A stretch of 5,632 nt of DNA from CAZVIJ01 sp964626735 (GCA_964626735.1 CAZVIJ010000079.1:1-5632); one strand, 5' to 3'. Shown: positions 1-5,593, counted from the stretch's first letter. Notes: generated from the sequence alone by a model not told the origin. Program-made: numbers and translations.

Positions 1-867
1 GATGTAAGCATCGCGATTATCGATGGTGAGCTGCTACCGTGGAGCATACTCGGCGAAGGATTGATCGAAGACCAATTCAAAACAATCAATACGGCGCTCA
101 AACAAGAAATCTCGTTTCTGAAAGAAAACGGCTTTCCCGAAGCGCTCGATGACCTTACAAAGAACCACTACGAGCTTGACGATTTCAAATCGTTCGCGAG
201 GGCTAACAAGAAAGAGCTCGCCGAGCGGTTTTCAGACCGCACCGTAGAAACATACCGGAATTTGGAACAGTTCTTGCGGTCTAGCGTAAACCTTGATGAG
301 GAGGAGATGAATCGAAGCGTCTACGAAGAGCAAATCGGGCTGTATGGTGCTGCCTCCGATGTCTCGTTCCGGCCGTTTGCGATTCTAAAGCTCGTAAAGG
401 ATGACGGCACTGAAGAACTGTTCTTCGACAGGACGCATGAGGAGATGATGCAGTTGCTCGGTGAGGACGAGTACTTGAAAATCGATCTTGCGGAAGAAAA
501 CGTATTTCAGAAGGCATATGCGTATTTTGAAGAGCTCACCACGAAACGGGGGATGGAGGGTGTCGTCGTAAAGCCGAATAACGTATACATCCCCGATATT
601 GCCCCAGCGGTAAAGGTTAGGAATGAAAAGTACCTTACCTTGATCTACGGCTACGATTACCGCAAGCCTGCCAAATACGAACGCCTAATCAAAAAGAAAA
701 GCATCTATAAGAAGCACATAACGGCGCTCCGCGAGTTCGAAATCGGGAAGAGCATGCTGGAGATACCGTATAAGGATATTTCTCCTGAAAACGAAGCGTA
801 CGTAAAGCTTATGGCGGCGATGATTTCCGAGGAGGGGACAGAGCGGGAAATCGATCCGCGGCTTTAG
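1..867 (+). CDS. Pnkp-type polynucleotide kinase-phosphatase, C-terminal adenylyltransferase (ligase-like) domain; 5' partial
   Basis: The frame is open from base 1, so the gene begins upstream; 288 residues and the TAG stop are visible. The fragment matches the C-terminal nucleotidyltransferase domain of bacterial Pnkp, the RNA-repair enzyme that heals 5'-OH and 3'-phosphate (or 2',3'-cyclic phosphate) ends and, with Hen1 in many bacteria, seals cut RNA. Visible motifs, counted from the first residue here: IDGELLPW at 7-14 (motif III), FRPF at 123-126 (motif IIIa region), EGVVVKP at 186-192 (motif IV), AVKVRNEKYL then IYGYDY at 203-220 (motif V), and the family-typical ending DPRL. The motif I lysine that carries AMP, and any kinase and phosphatase domains, would lie upstream and cannot be checked. 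No Hen1 gene is in the window. A TTG at 61 follows motif III, so it is not a start. A stand-alone RNA ligase of the same fold is the alternative. Family assignment is strong; full domain architecture is inferred. Confidence 0.85.
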   Translation, partial: DVSIAIIDGELLPWSILGEGLIEDQFKTINTALKQEISFLKENGFPEALDDLTKNHYELDDFKSFARANKKELAERFSDRTVETYRNLEQFLRSSVNLDEEEMNRSVYEEQIGLYGAASDVSFRPFAILKLVKDDGTEELFFDRTHEEMMQLLGEDEYLKIDLAEENVFQKAYAYFEELTTKRGMEGVVVKPNNVYIPDIAPAVKVRNEKYLTLIYGYDYRKPAKYERLIKKKSIYKKHITALREFEIGKSMLEIPYKDISPENEAYVKLMAAMISEEGTEREIDPRL

Positions 868-880
868 CTTATAGTGAAAC

Positions 881-909
881 TCGACATCGTTCGCTGTTCG
901 CTATATAAT
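881..909 (+). promoter_or_regulatory. Sigma70-type promoter for the RRM gene
   Basis: A -35 box TCGACA (881-886, five of six consensus bases) is separated by 17 bp from a perfect -10 box TATAAT (904-909). The expected transcription start is near 916, giving a leader of about 80 nt before the RRM start codon at 998. The spacer contains a short tandem TTCGCT repeat. I see no strong hairpin in the leader; only a 5-bp TGGAA/TTCCA pairing around 921-950. The promoter sits just after the Pnkp stop codon, so the RRM gene is probably transcribed on its own, though read-through from Pnkp is possible because no terminator is visible between them. Confidence 0.75.
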
Positions 910-997
910 CATGGAGCAATTGGAACGTATGGTGTGTTGAAGCAATTCCATTTACTATCCCGTCCCCAATTTGCACATGTTAGTTAAAGAAAAAGCA

Positions 998-1318
998 ATG
1001 CAGCAAGACAATAAATTGTTCGTAGGCAACGTAGCTTACGCAACCGATATCCAAACTCTTATCGATTTGTTCTCCCAGTATGGGACGATTATCGATTCAT
1101 ACAAACCTCAGCAGAAAGGTTTCGCGTTTATCACTTTCGAAAACGCAGAACAGGCAGCAGCAGCAATGGAGGCTCTGAACGGTAAAGAAGTAGATGGAAG
1201 AGAGATTAATGTAAGTATCGCAAGGCCAAAAGAGGACAAACCAAGAGGCGACTATCATGGCGGCAACGACCGACGTGGTGGTGGATACGGTGGTGGTCGA
1301 GGACGAGACAGATACTAA
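998..1318 (+). CDS. Small RRM-domain RNA-binding protein with RGG-type tail
   Basis: This 106-residue protein consists of one RNA recognition motif followed by a Gly/Arg-rich tail. RNP2 is LFVGNV at residues 7-12 and RNP1 is KGFAFITF at 40-47, with aromatic residues F8, F42 and F44 in the places that stack on RNA bases. The RRM ends near residue 78; residues 79-106 are polar and rich in R, G, D and Y, with RGGGYGGGRG near the end, and are likely disordered and RNA-binding. The fold resembles the single-RRM proteins of cyanobacteria, some of which are cold-induced. The stretch between strand 2 and RNP1 (IIDSYKPQQ) is shorter than in most such proteins. I chose the ATG at 998 because the protein then begins five residues before the RRM, as in relatives; an ATG at 977 and a TTG at 971 are in frame but would add an odd extension. 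Shine-Dalgarno pairing is weak (AAAGA). The gene has its own promoter and terminator. Confidence 0.88.
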   Translation: MQQDNKLFVGNVAYATDIQTLIDLFSQYGTIIDSYKPQQKGFAFITFENAEQAAAAMEALNGKEVDGREINVSIARPKEDKPRGDYHGGNDRRGGGYGGGRGRDRY

Positions 1319-1336
1319 TCTGTTATCTCCTATAAA

Positions 1337-1365
1337 GGCTCGGGTTCGCCCGAGTCTTTTTCTTT
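1337..1365 (+). terminator. Intrinsic terminator of the RRM gene
   Basis: An 8-bp stem, GGCTCGGG (1337-1344) with CCCGAGTC (1349-1356) and one G-U pair, closes on the loop TTCG and is followed by TTTTTCTTT (1357-1365). It lies 18 nt after the RRM stop codon and is a textbook Rho-independent terminator. The loop is closed by G-C rather than by the C-G pair that makes UUCG loops exceptionally stable. Confidence 0.9.
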
Positions 1366-1369
1366 AGGA
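1366..1369 (+). promoter_or_regulatory. Possible ribosome binding site for the 240-aa protein
   Basis: AGGA lies three bases before the ATG at 1373. It is the only purine-rich site near this start and its spacing is shorter than usual, so initiation may be inefficient. It supports 1373 as the start because it falls between the end of the upstream terminator and the ATG. Confidence 0.4.
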
Positions 1370-1372
1370 CAT

Positions 1373-2095
1373 ATGGTAATCACGCAACAAACGAAAGAAG
1401 CAGATCTTGCCGAGATCGGCAGGATAGTATTCGAGCGAAGGAATTCGCCTGATCTCGAAATCCCGGTAGTGGAATTCGAAGGGAATATCGGAAGACTAAC
1501 GGCATCTCCAACTGTAATGCTCGATGCGCTTTCTGACCAGGTTAGCGTCGGTATATGGAACGATTCGATTGCTAAGCATCGAATATTTTGGGGAGACCGA
1601 GGCGTTGCGGGCGTGCCGACGACTTCTATCCCCGATATACGGGAAGTTCCAAGCAATACGTACATTGAGAAACGGCTGAGAACTCCGGTAACGCAGGTCG
1701 GTGAGGTTGGAGTGCTTGAGACCCTCAGAAACTATGTTTATGCTAACCCTTTTAATGGATCGATAACCGATCTCAAGCTATTCATAGCCCCGCCGGATCT
1801 GATCAGGATACCGAAGTTTATGGTGTATTACGCCGATTCGGTTGTTCCGTTGCTGCTCAAAGCCGCAACCGAAAGTCTATCGAGGCATCAGGATGCCCTG
1901 CTCCTTGATTTCTATTTCGCGCTTTTCTTGAGAATGAAAGGCAAGGAAGCGAATCAACCTAGTATCGATGTAGCATATGGAGGGAAGCAAGAGATCGGCC
2001 GCACGTTGACGGCAACAATCAAGCAATACGCCTACGACCCGATTGAAGTGACGAGACGTCAATCGGGAAAGGTGAATAAAAAGCTAAAAGGGTAA
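1373..2095 (+). CDS. Unrecognised 240-aa protein
   Basis: I do not recognise this protein. It has 240 residues, appears soluble and contains no cysteine. The N-terminal half is mixed, with short hydrophobic stretches such as LEIPVVEFEG near residue 30 that look like beta strands. The region from about residue 140 to 195 looks helical, including a hydrophobic run DALLLDFYFALFLRM that is too charged at its edges to be a clear membrane segment. The C-terminus is strongly basic (RRQSGKVNKKLKG), which would suit nucleic-acid contact, although that is inference. There is no signal peptide. The ATG at 1373 follows a weak AGGA site and begins only 7 nt after the RRM terminator, so expression may depend on read-through or on a weak promoter near 1331. 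It ends at a TAA directly abutting the stop codon of the convergent helicase. The long uninterrupted frame and normal composition support a real gene; no function is assigned. Confidence 0.7.
   Translation: MVITQQTKEADLAEIGRIVFERRNSPDLEIPVVEFEGNIGRLTASPTVMLDALSDQVSVGIWNDSIAKHRIFWGDRGVAGVPTTSIPDIREVPSNTYIEKRLRTPVTQVGEVGVLETLRNYVYANPFNGSITDLKLFIAPPDLIRIPKFMVYYADSVVPLLLKAATESLSRHQDALLLDFYFALFLRMKGKEANQPSIDVAYGGKQEIGRTLTATIKQYAYDPIEVTRRQSGKVNKKLKG
2038..2067. repeat. Perfect 9-bp inverted repeat in the convergent gene-end region
   Basis: CCCGATTGA (2038-2046) and TCAATCGGG (2059-2067) are exact reverse complements around a 12-nt spacer, so transcripts of either strand can form the hairpin. It is within the end of the 240-aa gene and 29 nt beyond the helicase stop. 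Neither strand has a T-run after the hairpin, so it is not a classical intrinsic terminator. Confidence 0.6.
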
Positions 2096-3271
2096 CTATT
2101 CGATGAACGTATACGCCTGGCCAATCTGATTGCCTCGGCCGGTACGACCGATGCGGTGCGTATAATCCTCATAGGTTGCCGGCATATCGAAATTGACGAC
2201 ATGCGTGACATTAGGTACATCCAAACCTCGCGCAGCTACATCGGTCGCGATCAAGATAGATGCATGTCCACGCTTAAACGCGTCGAGCGCCCGCTTCCTC
2301 CTGTTTTGGGTTTTATTGCCGTGGAGCGATTCGACCTTGTATCCTTTGCGATAGAGATGGCTATCGAGTTTTTCGACGCCAATCTTTGTTCGCACGAAGA
2401 CGATAACTTTTTTGAATGCCTCGTCGGCAAGCATTTCCTCAAGTTTTCCAAGTTTCTCGTCCTTGTTCCTGACATAAATGACGTCTTGGTTCACGTTATC
2501 CGAAGTTTCGCCGGTTTTTACGGATATCTTCACGTAATCGCGAACAAATGAATTCATGATGTCTTCGATATTCCTATCGAGCGTCGCCGAAAAGAAGAGC
2601 GAGTGCCTATTTTGCGGCAACTCGGAGATGATCGACCTGATATCTTGGATGAATCCCATATCGAGCATCCGGTCGACTTCATCGAGGACGATGTTCTGGA
2701 ATGCGTTAACCCGTATGCAGCCGCGTTCGATGAGGTCGATAAGCCTGCCCGGCGTGCCGACCACGAAATTGTAGTTCGACTTGAGCCTTCCGATCTGCTT
2801 ATTGATCGACATGCCTCCGACGCACAATACGGACATGACCCTCATGTTGCGGGTTAGTGAAAATATTTCCTGATCGATCTGCTCTGCCAGCTCCCGTGTA
2901 GGCGCAATGATAAGCACCTTTTGCCTTCGATCGTTGTGGATCTTGTTCAAAAGGGGGATCAGAAACGCAGCAGTCTTGCCTGTTCCGGTATTTGCAATGC
3001 CTACGACATCGCGGCCTTCCAAGATATGCGGGATTGCCTCGTTTTGGATCGGAGTCGGAGCGGTAAAGCCCTTGATCCGAATGTTTTTCTTGAGCTCGTT
3101 TGGAATGGGTAGCTGTTCGAAGGTGAATGAGTGTTGGTATTCTGATTCCTGCTTCGGGACAAATGATGCCTTCTTTACGAGTCTGTTTGGGTCGAGCTTT
3201 TTCGGCTCGGCGTGTCTGTTGTTGGAACGTCTCTTGTTGGAGCGGAAGTTCCTTCTTCTATTGTTATACAT
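2096..3271 (-). CDS. DEAD-box ATP-dependent RNA helicase (RhlE/DeaD-like)
   Basis: This 391-residue protein has all the core motifs of DEAD-box RNA helicases, which unwind RNA or remodel RNA-protein complexes using ATP. Residues 1-40 are basic and rich in Arg and Asn, probably a disordered RNA-binding extension. The Q motif is GFTAPTPIQ (68-76), motif I ANTGTGKT (93-100), Ia PTRELA (124-129), Ib TPGR (173-176), II DEVD (197-200), III SAT (228-230), V ATDVAARGLD (342-351) and VI HRIGRTGR (372-379). Motif II has Val where the family has Ala, a conservative change that keeps the catalytic Asp-Glu. The protein stops 12 residues after motif VI, without the usual C-terminal extension and probably without the last helix of the second RecA domain. 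The ATG at 3271 gives the expected basic N-terminus. It has its own promoter (3380-3407) and a leader of about 100 nt. Likely roles are ribosome assembly, mRNA decay or cold adaptation; which one cannot be told from the sequence. Confidence 0.93.
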   Translation of the reverse strand: MYNNRRRNFRSNKRRSNNRHAEPKKLDPNRLVKKASFVPKQESEYQHSFTFEQLPIPNELKKNIRIKGFTAPTPIQNEAIPHILEGRDVVGIANTGTGKTAAFLIPLLNKIHNDRRQKVLIIAPTRELAEQIDQEIFSLTRNMRVMSVLCVGGMSINKQIGRLKSNYNFVVGTPGRLIDLIERGCIRVNAFQNIVLDEVDRMLDMGFIQDIRSIISELPQNRHSLFFSATLDRNIEDIMNSFVRDYVKISVKTGETSDNVNQDVIYVRNKDEKLGKLEEMLADEAFKKVIVFVRTKIGVEKLDSHLYRKGYKVESLHGNKTQNRRKRALDAFKRGHASILIATDVAARGLDVPNVTHVVNFDMPATYEDYTHRIGRTGRGNQIGQAYTFIE

Positions 3272-3373
3272 ATTGTTTCTCTAGCCACACAGTTTTGATT
3301 CAATGATTAGAAGTTGCCGTATGATCATTATCGCCCCGCAGTGTTTCTAGAAAAAACGAAGCAAATTAAGAAT
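3272..3373 (-). promoter_or_regulatory. Helicase mRNA leader, predicted to fold
   Basis: The stretch between the predicted helicase transcription start and its ATG is about 100 nt and can form nested stems. The outer arms are 3339-3350 and 3281-3292 (CTAGAAACACTG with CTGTGTGGCTAG in the RNA): CTAG/CTAG, a 2x2 internal loop, then ACAC/GTGT. Inside lies AATGAT (3329-3324) pairing with ATCATT (3307-3302). The outer stem ends 9 nt before the start codon, where it could limit ribosome access. No strong Shine-Dalgarno sequence is present. It matches no riboswitch class I know. Confidence 0.35.
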
Positions 3374-3379
3374 CCTCCG

Positions 3380-3407
3380 ATTATATCACATTTATCCTGC
3401 TTGTCCC
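3380..3407 (-). promoter_or_regulatory. Promoter for the DEAD-box helicase
   Basis: Read on the minus strand, GGGACA (3407-3402, four of six bases of the -35 consensus) is followed after 16 bp by a perfect TATAAT (3385-3380). Transcription would start near 3373. It lies back to back with the promoter of the + strand gene; the two -35 boxes are 18 bp apart, so one regulator or DNA supercoiling could affect both. Confidence 0.65.
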
Positions 3408-3425
3408 GATTATTCTGCCCGATTC

Positions 3426-3453
3426 ATTACAAACATCGGTATCATGGTAAAAT
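3426..3453 (+). promoter_or_regulatory. Extended -10 promoter of the 373-aa gene, predicting a leaderless mRNA
   Basis: ATTACA (3426-3431, four of six -35 bases) is followed after 16 bp by TAAAAT (3448-3453), preceded by TGG, which gives the extended -10 form TGnTAAAAT. Only six bases separate the -10 box from the ATG at 3460, so transcription should begin at or very near the A of the start codon. There is accordingly no Shine-Dalgarno sequence, consistent with leaderless translation. Confidence 0.55.
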
Positions 3454-3459
3454 CGTCGC

Positions 3460-4581
3460 ATGCATAAACGATTCCCTGAAGCCGCATCGTACCGGGGACT
3501 GCTGACAGATGGCGATGTCGACCTATATCGGGAAGTGAAGGAACTGGAACGTGATCTTGATATCGATGTACCTTCATTGGACCTCGATGAGGCAATCGAT
3601 TGGGATCCCGAAAAGAAACAGGCTTTATTTTACGCCATGCGCGGACAAAGAAATACCTTAGCGGCTTGGCACTTCCAATCGGTTCTGCAAGACATGGAAC
3701 ACAGAAGATTACTCCATGCGCCGTACGGTTTATACCTCCATCCCTGGGAGATTGATCCGCGCGATAATGATTCCCCCTTCGATGCGCAAGTTACCCTTTC
3801 CGCAATCGTTAACTTCGATGACGATGTCAAACGGGGCATGAGAAGATTGGTGCACGATAGCATCACGGACAGACTTGACCCGCTTGAAGAATGGGCTAAG
3901 ACGATTGATCGAGATAGCATACCGCTCCTTACAAAGCTAAGCGGGATGCCAACCGAGAAGCTCCTTTACGCAAAGTACCATTATCTGACCGGGTATCTTA
4001 TGAATAAGCTAACGGGGAGATATCCGAAGGATACTGAACAAATCCATGCAGGAACCAATACCTTAGCGTCTCTTTTGCCGCAGATAACGAGAATTAGCGG
4101 CGAAGCGTATTTGCGGGAAGCGTATACTTCAAAGAAAGGAAAGAAAACGGCATTAAAGGAGATGTCGGCTGCACGCAGAATCTATCCGCTGGTGGCCTGG
4201 CTTGCTTCGCTCCATACCGCCCATTTCCATGGAGTAGTGTTGAACGTTTCGCAAAGCCAATCATCAAGCACTAAACCTGAACCGATAGACATAAATCATG
4301 CTCGACTTATATCGGAAGATTTCACGATCGATCAGACCGGAGCGCTCGTGCCGAAGTCTGCGTATGGCTCGATGTATGACCATTTGGGACGTCCCGTATT
4401 TAAGACTTCAACTGCAATGATGCGCACCGGCTGTATCGCGCTCGTCGCAAGGATTTCGCGTGAACATGGAAACTCTGATTGGTTCGAGAAAAACGAACGG
4501 TCGATGAACGCCATCAAGTACTTTTGCCACTGGAATATGGCAATAGCCGCTCAAACGCTCTTTCCCGATATGCTCTCGTAG
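3460..4581 (+). CDS. Unrecognised 373-aa protein
   Basis: I do not recognise this protein. It is 373 residues long with no signal peptide or clear membrane segment. The first 60 residues are acidic (several DxDxD-like stretches), and the rest looks mostly helical. Visible landmarks are a histidine cluster HTAHFH at 252-257, a Ser-rich probable linker (SQSQSSSTK) just after it, and a C-terminal block near 308-335 reading HLGRPVFK then MMRTGCIAL (M320-L328), which by its density of small and polar residues looks like a conserved core. Whether the histidines or C325 bind metal is unknown. The ATG at 3460 is favoured because a -10 box lies six bases upstream, implying leaderless expression. It is divergent from the helicase, and its end overlaps the convergent DHH gene by 31 bp. 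Its terminator lies inside that neighbour. It is a real gene by length, promoter and terminator; its function is unassigned. Confidence 0.75.
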   Translation: MHKRFPEAASYRGLLTDGDVDLYREVKELERDLDIDVPSLDLDEAIDWDPEKKQALFYAMRGQRNTLAAWHFQSVLQDMEHRRLLHAPYGLYLHPWEIDPRDNDSPFDAQVTLSAIVNFDDDVKRGMRRLVHDSITDRLDPLEEWAKTIDRDSIPLLTKLSGMPTEKLLYAKYHYLTGYLMNKLTGRYPKDTEQIHAGTNTLASLLPQITRISGEAYLREAYTSKKGKKTALKEMSAARRIYPLVAWLASLHTAHFHGVVLNVSQSQSSSTKPEPIDINHARLISEDFTIDQTGALVPKSAYGSMYDHLGRPVFKTSTAMMRTGCIALVARISREHGNSDWFEKNERSMNAIKYFCHWNMAIAAQTLFPDMLS

Positions 4582-5588
4582 TAGGGCCGTAGCAGCGCTA
4601 CGATTTTTTTCTTGGTTTCGAGTGGAGGCAAATCGACCAATGCGCCGCCGAGGTGAAAGTGTCCACCGCCGTTTCCCCCGAGTTTGCGGAAAAAGTCCGG
4701 CATGTTGATCGTGTTCCTGTTCTCGTTCGAACGATTAACGATACGCACCTTCCCGTCATCATGCTCCACAAGGAGAAAACCCCGCGCATATCCCTCGTAA
4801 TGCTTCGCGAGGTCCTCACAGAAAATATCCTTGATGAGCGCGAGCTGTTCCTTATCGAGATGTCGGCTTTCTATAAGTTCTTTCGTAACGATCACGAAGA
4901 GCGAGGCTACATCTGGCTCGAACTCCATCCGACCATTGATAAAGCACAGCATATCGAAATACGATTTCGATCGAGCGTAGAATAGTTCTTCTACGATTCC
5001 GGTAAAGTCGGCTCCCATCCTGAGGAGTACCGATGCCAGTTCCATCGAAGTCGGATAGAAATTCCAACGGAAATTCCCGGTATCGGCTGCTATCGCGTAA
5101 TAGGCAAGCGTAGCCATATCCTTGTCGAGAAAATCGAGCGGCACGATTTGGGTGAGCAATACCTCGACCGTACTTCCTGCGGCATTCGAGTGGAATAGCT
5201 CGGTCCAGAAATTCTCGTGCTGGTTGAGATGATGGTCGAGCTGGATTCGAACCGGAATTCCGGATAAATCGGGTGCCGGTTCGCGTTTGGTCGTGTCGTA
5301 GAACATCGTGTAGTTGGGGCCATCCAAAAAAACGCATGCATCGAAGGTCTCTTGAATAATCGCTTCACGCGTGTCGACAAACTCGACATCTTCAAAAAAC
5401 GGGAGGACGGCATACCGACGGTCAATCTTAGGGTTCCTCTTTTGCGGAGAGATGAGCCGAGCCTTTTTGCCATTGGACAAAAGGTACTTCTTGAGAATTA
5501 TCCCTGCAGCGTAGCTGTCGTAGTCGAGCGGCGAGCAAATTATCAATACGTTCTGCAGCGTAGGAAGCAAAGCTTCGAATCGTGTCAT
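4551..5588 (-). CDS. DHH/DHHA1 family phosphoesterase (NrnA-like oligonucleotidase or related)
   Basis: This 345-residue protein belongs to the DHH superfamily, whose members hydrolyse short oligonucleotides (nanoRNases), pAp, cyclic dinucleotides or single-stranded DNA using Mn2+. Motif I is LDYDSYAAG (21-29), motif II has D89 in FLDGPN, motif III is the diagnostic DHH at 118-120, and motif IV is AADTGNF (167-173). The C-terminal DHHA1 substrate-binding motif is GGNGGGHFHLGG (304-315). Two domains of normal size fit the NrnA-like group better than full RecJ, which is longer. Cys18 occupies the place of the metal-binding His found in the NrnA motif HxNPDxD. I place the start at the ATG at 5588, 21 nt downstream of a possible TSS-proximal -10 box region and immediately before the first beta strand; the frame stays open to the window edge with a TTG at 5624, so a longer form cannot be excluded. 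The TGA stop lies within the end of the convergent 373-aa gene. The substrate is not determinable here. Confidence 0.85.
   Translation of the reverse strand: MTRFEALLPTLQNVLIICSPLDYDSYAAGIILKKYLLSNGKKARLISPQKRNPKIDRRYAVLPFFEDVEFVDTREAIIQETFDACVFLDGPNYTMFYDTTKREPAPDLSGIPVRIQLDHHLNQHENFWTELFHSNAAGSTVEVLLTQIVPLDFLDKDMATLAYYAIAADTGNFRWNFYPTSMELASVLLRMGADFTGIVEELFYARSKSYFDMLCFINGRMEFEPDVASLFVIVTKELIESRHLDKEQLALIKDIFCEDLAKHYEGYARGFLLVEHDDGKVRIVNRSNENRNTINMPDFFRKLGGNGGGHFHLGGALVDLPPLETKKKIVALLRPYYESISGKSV
4588..4610 (+). terminator. Intrinsic terminator of the 373-aa gene, inside the DHH coding region
   Basis: CGTAGC (4588-4593) and GCTACG (4597-4602) form a 6-bp perfect stem with a 3-nt loop, followed by A and seven T (4604-4610). 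It begins six bases after the TAG of the + strand gene. On the opposite strand the same bases encode DHH residues KKKIVALLR, with the T-run being the lysine codons. Confidence 0.75.
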
Positions 5589-5593
5589 GAGGT

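Noticed and set aside
61..63. TTG as the start of the Pnkp-like gene
   Set aside because: The conserved IDGELLPW motif is encoded upstream in the same open frame (bases 19-42), so the gene starts before the window.
911..940. Nine-codon reading frame beginning with ATG just after the TATAAT box
   Set aside because: The ATG is one base from the -10 box and upstream of the expected transcription start, so it would not be in the RNA.
2907..3284. Open frame of 125 codons on the + strand opposite the helicase N-terminus
   Set aside because: It is antisense to strongly conserved helicase codons, its product is low-complexity Leu/Phe/Ser-rich, and no start signal is visible.
3327..3332. GATAAT on the minus strand as a second helicase promoter
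   Set aside because: No acceptable -35 box lies at 16-18 bp; the TATAAT at 3385-3380 is far better.
4524..4543. TTGCCA/TGGCAA hairpin 7 nt beyond the DHH stop as its terminator
   Set aside because: The stem is only 6 bp with an 8-nt loop, and there is no T-run after it on the minus strand.
4653..4985. Open frame of 110 codons on the + strand opposite the DHH gene
   Set aside because: It mirrors conserved DHH/DHHA1 codons, and no promoter or ribosome site is visible.
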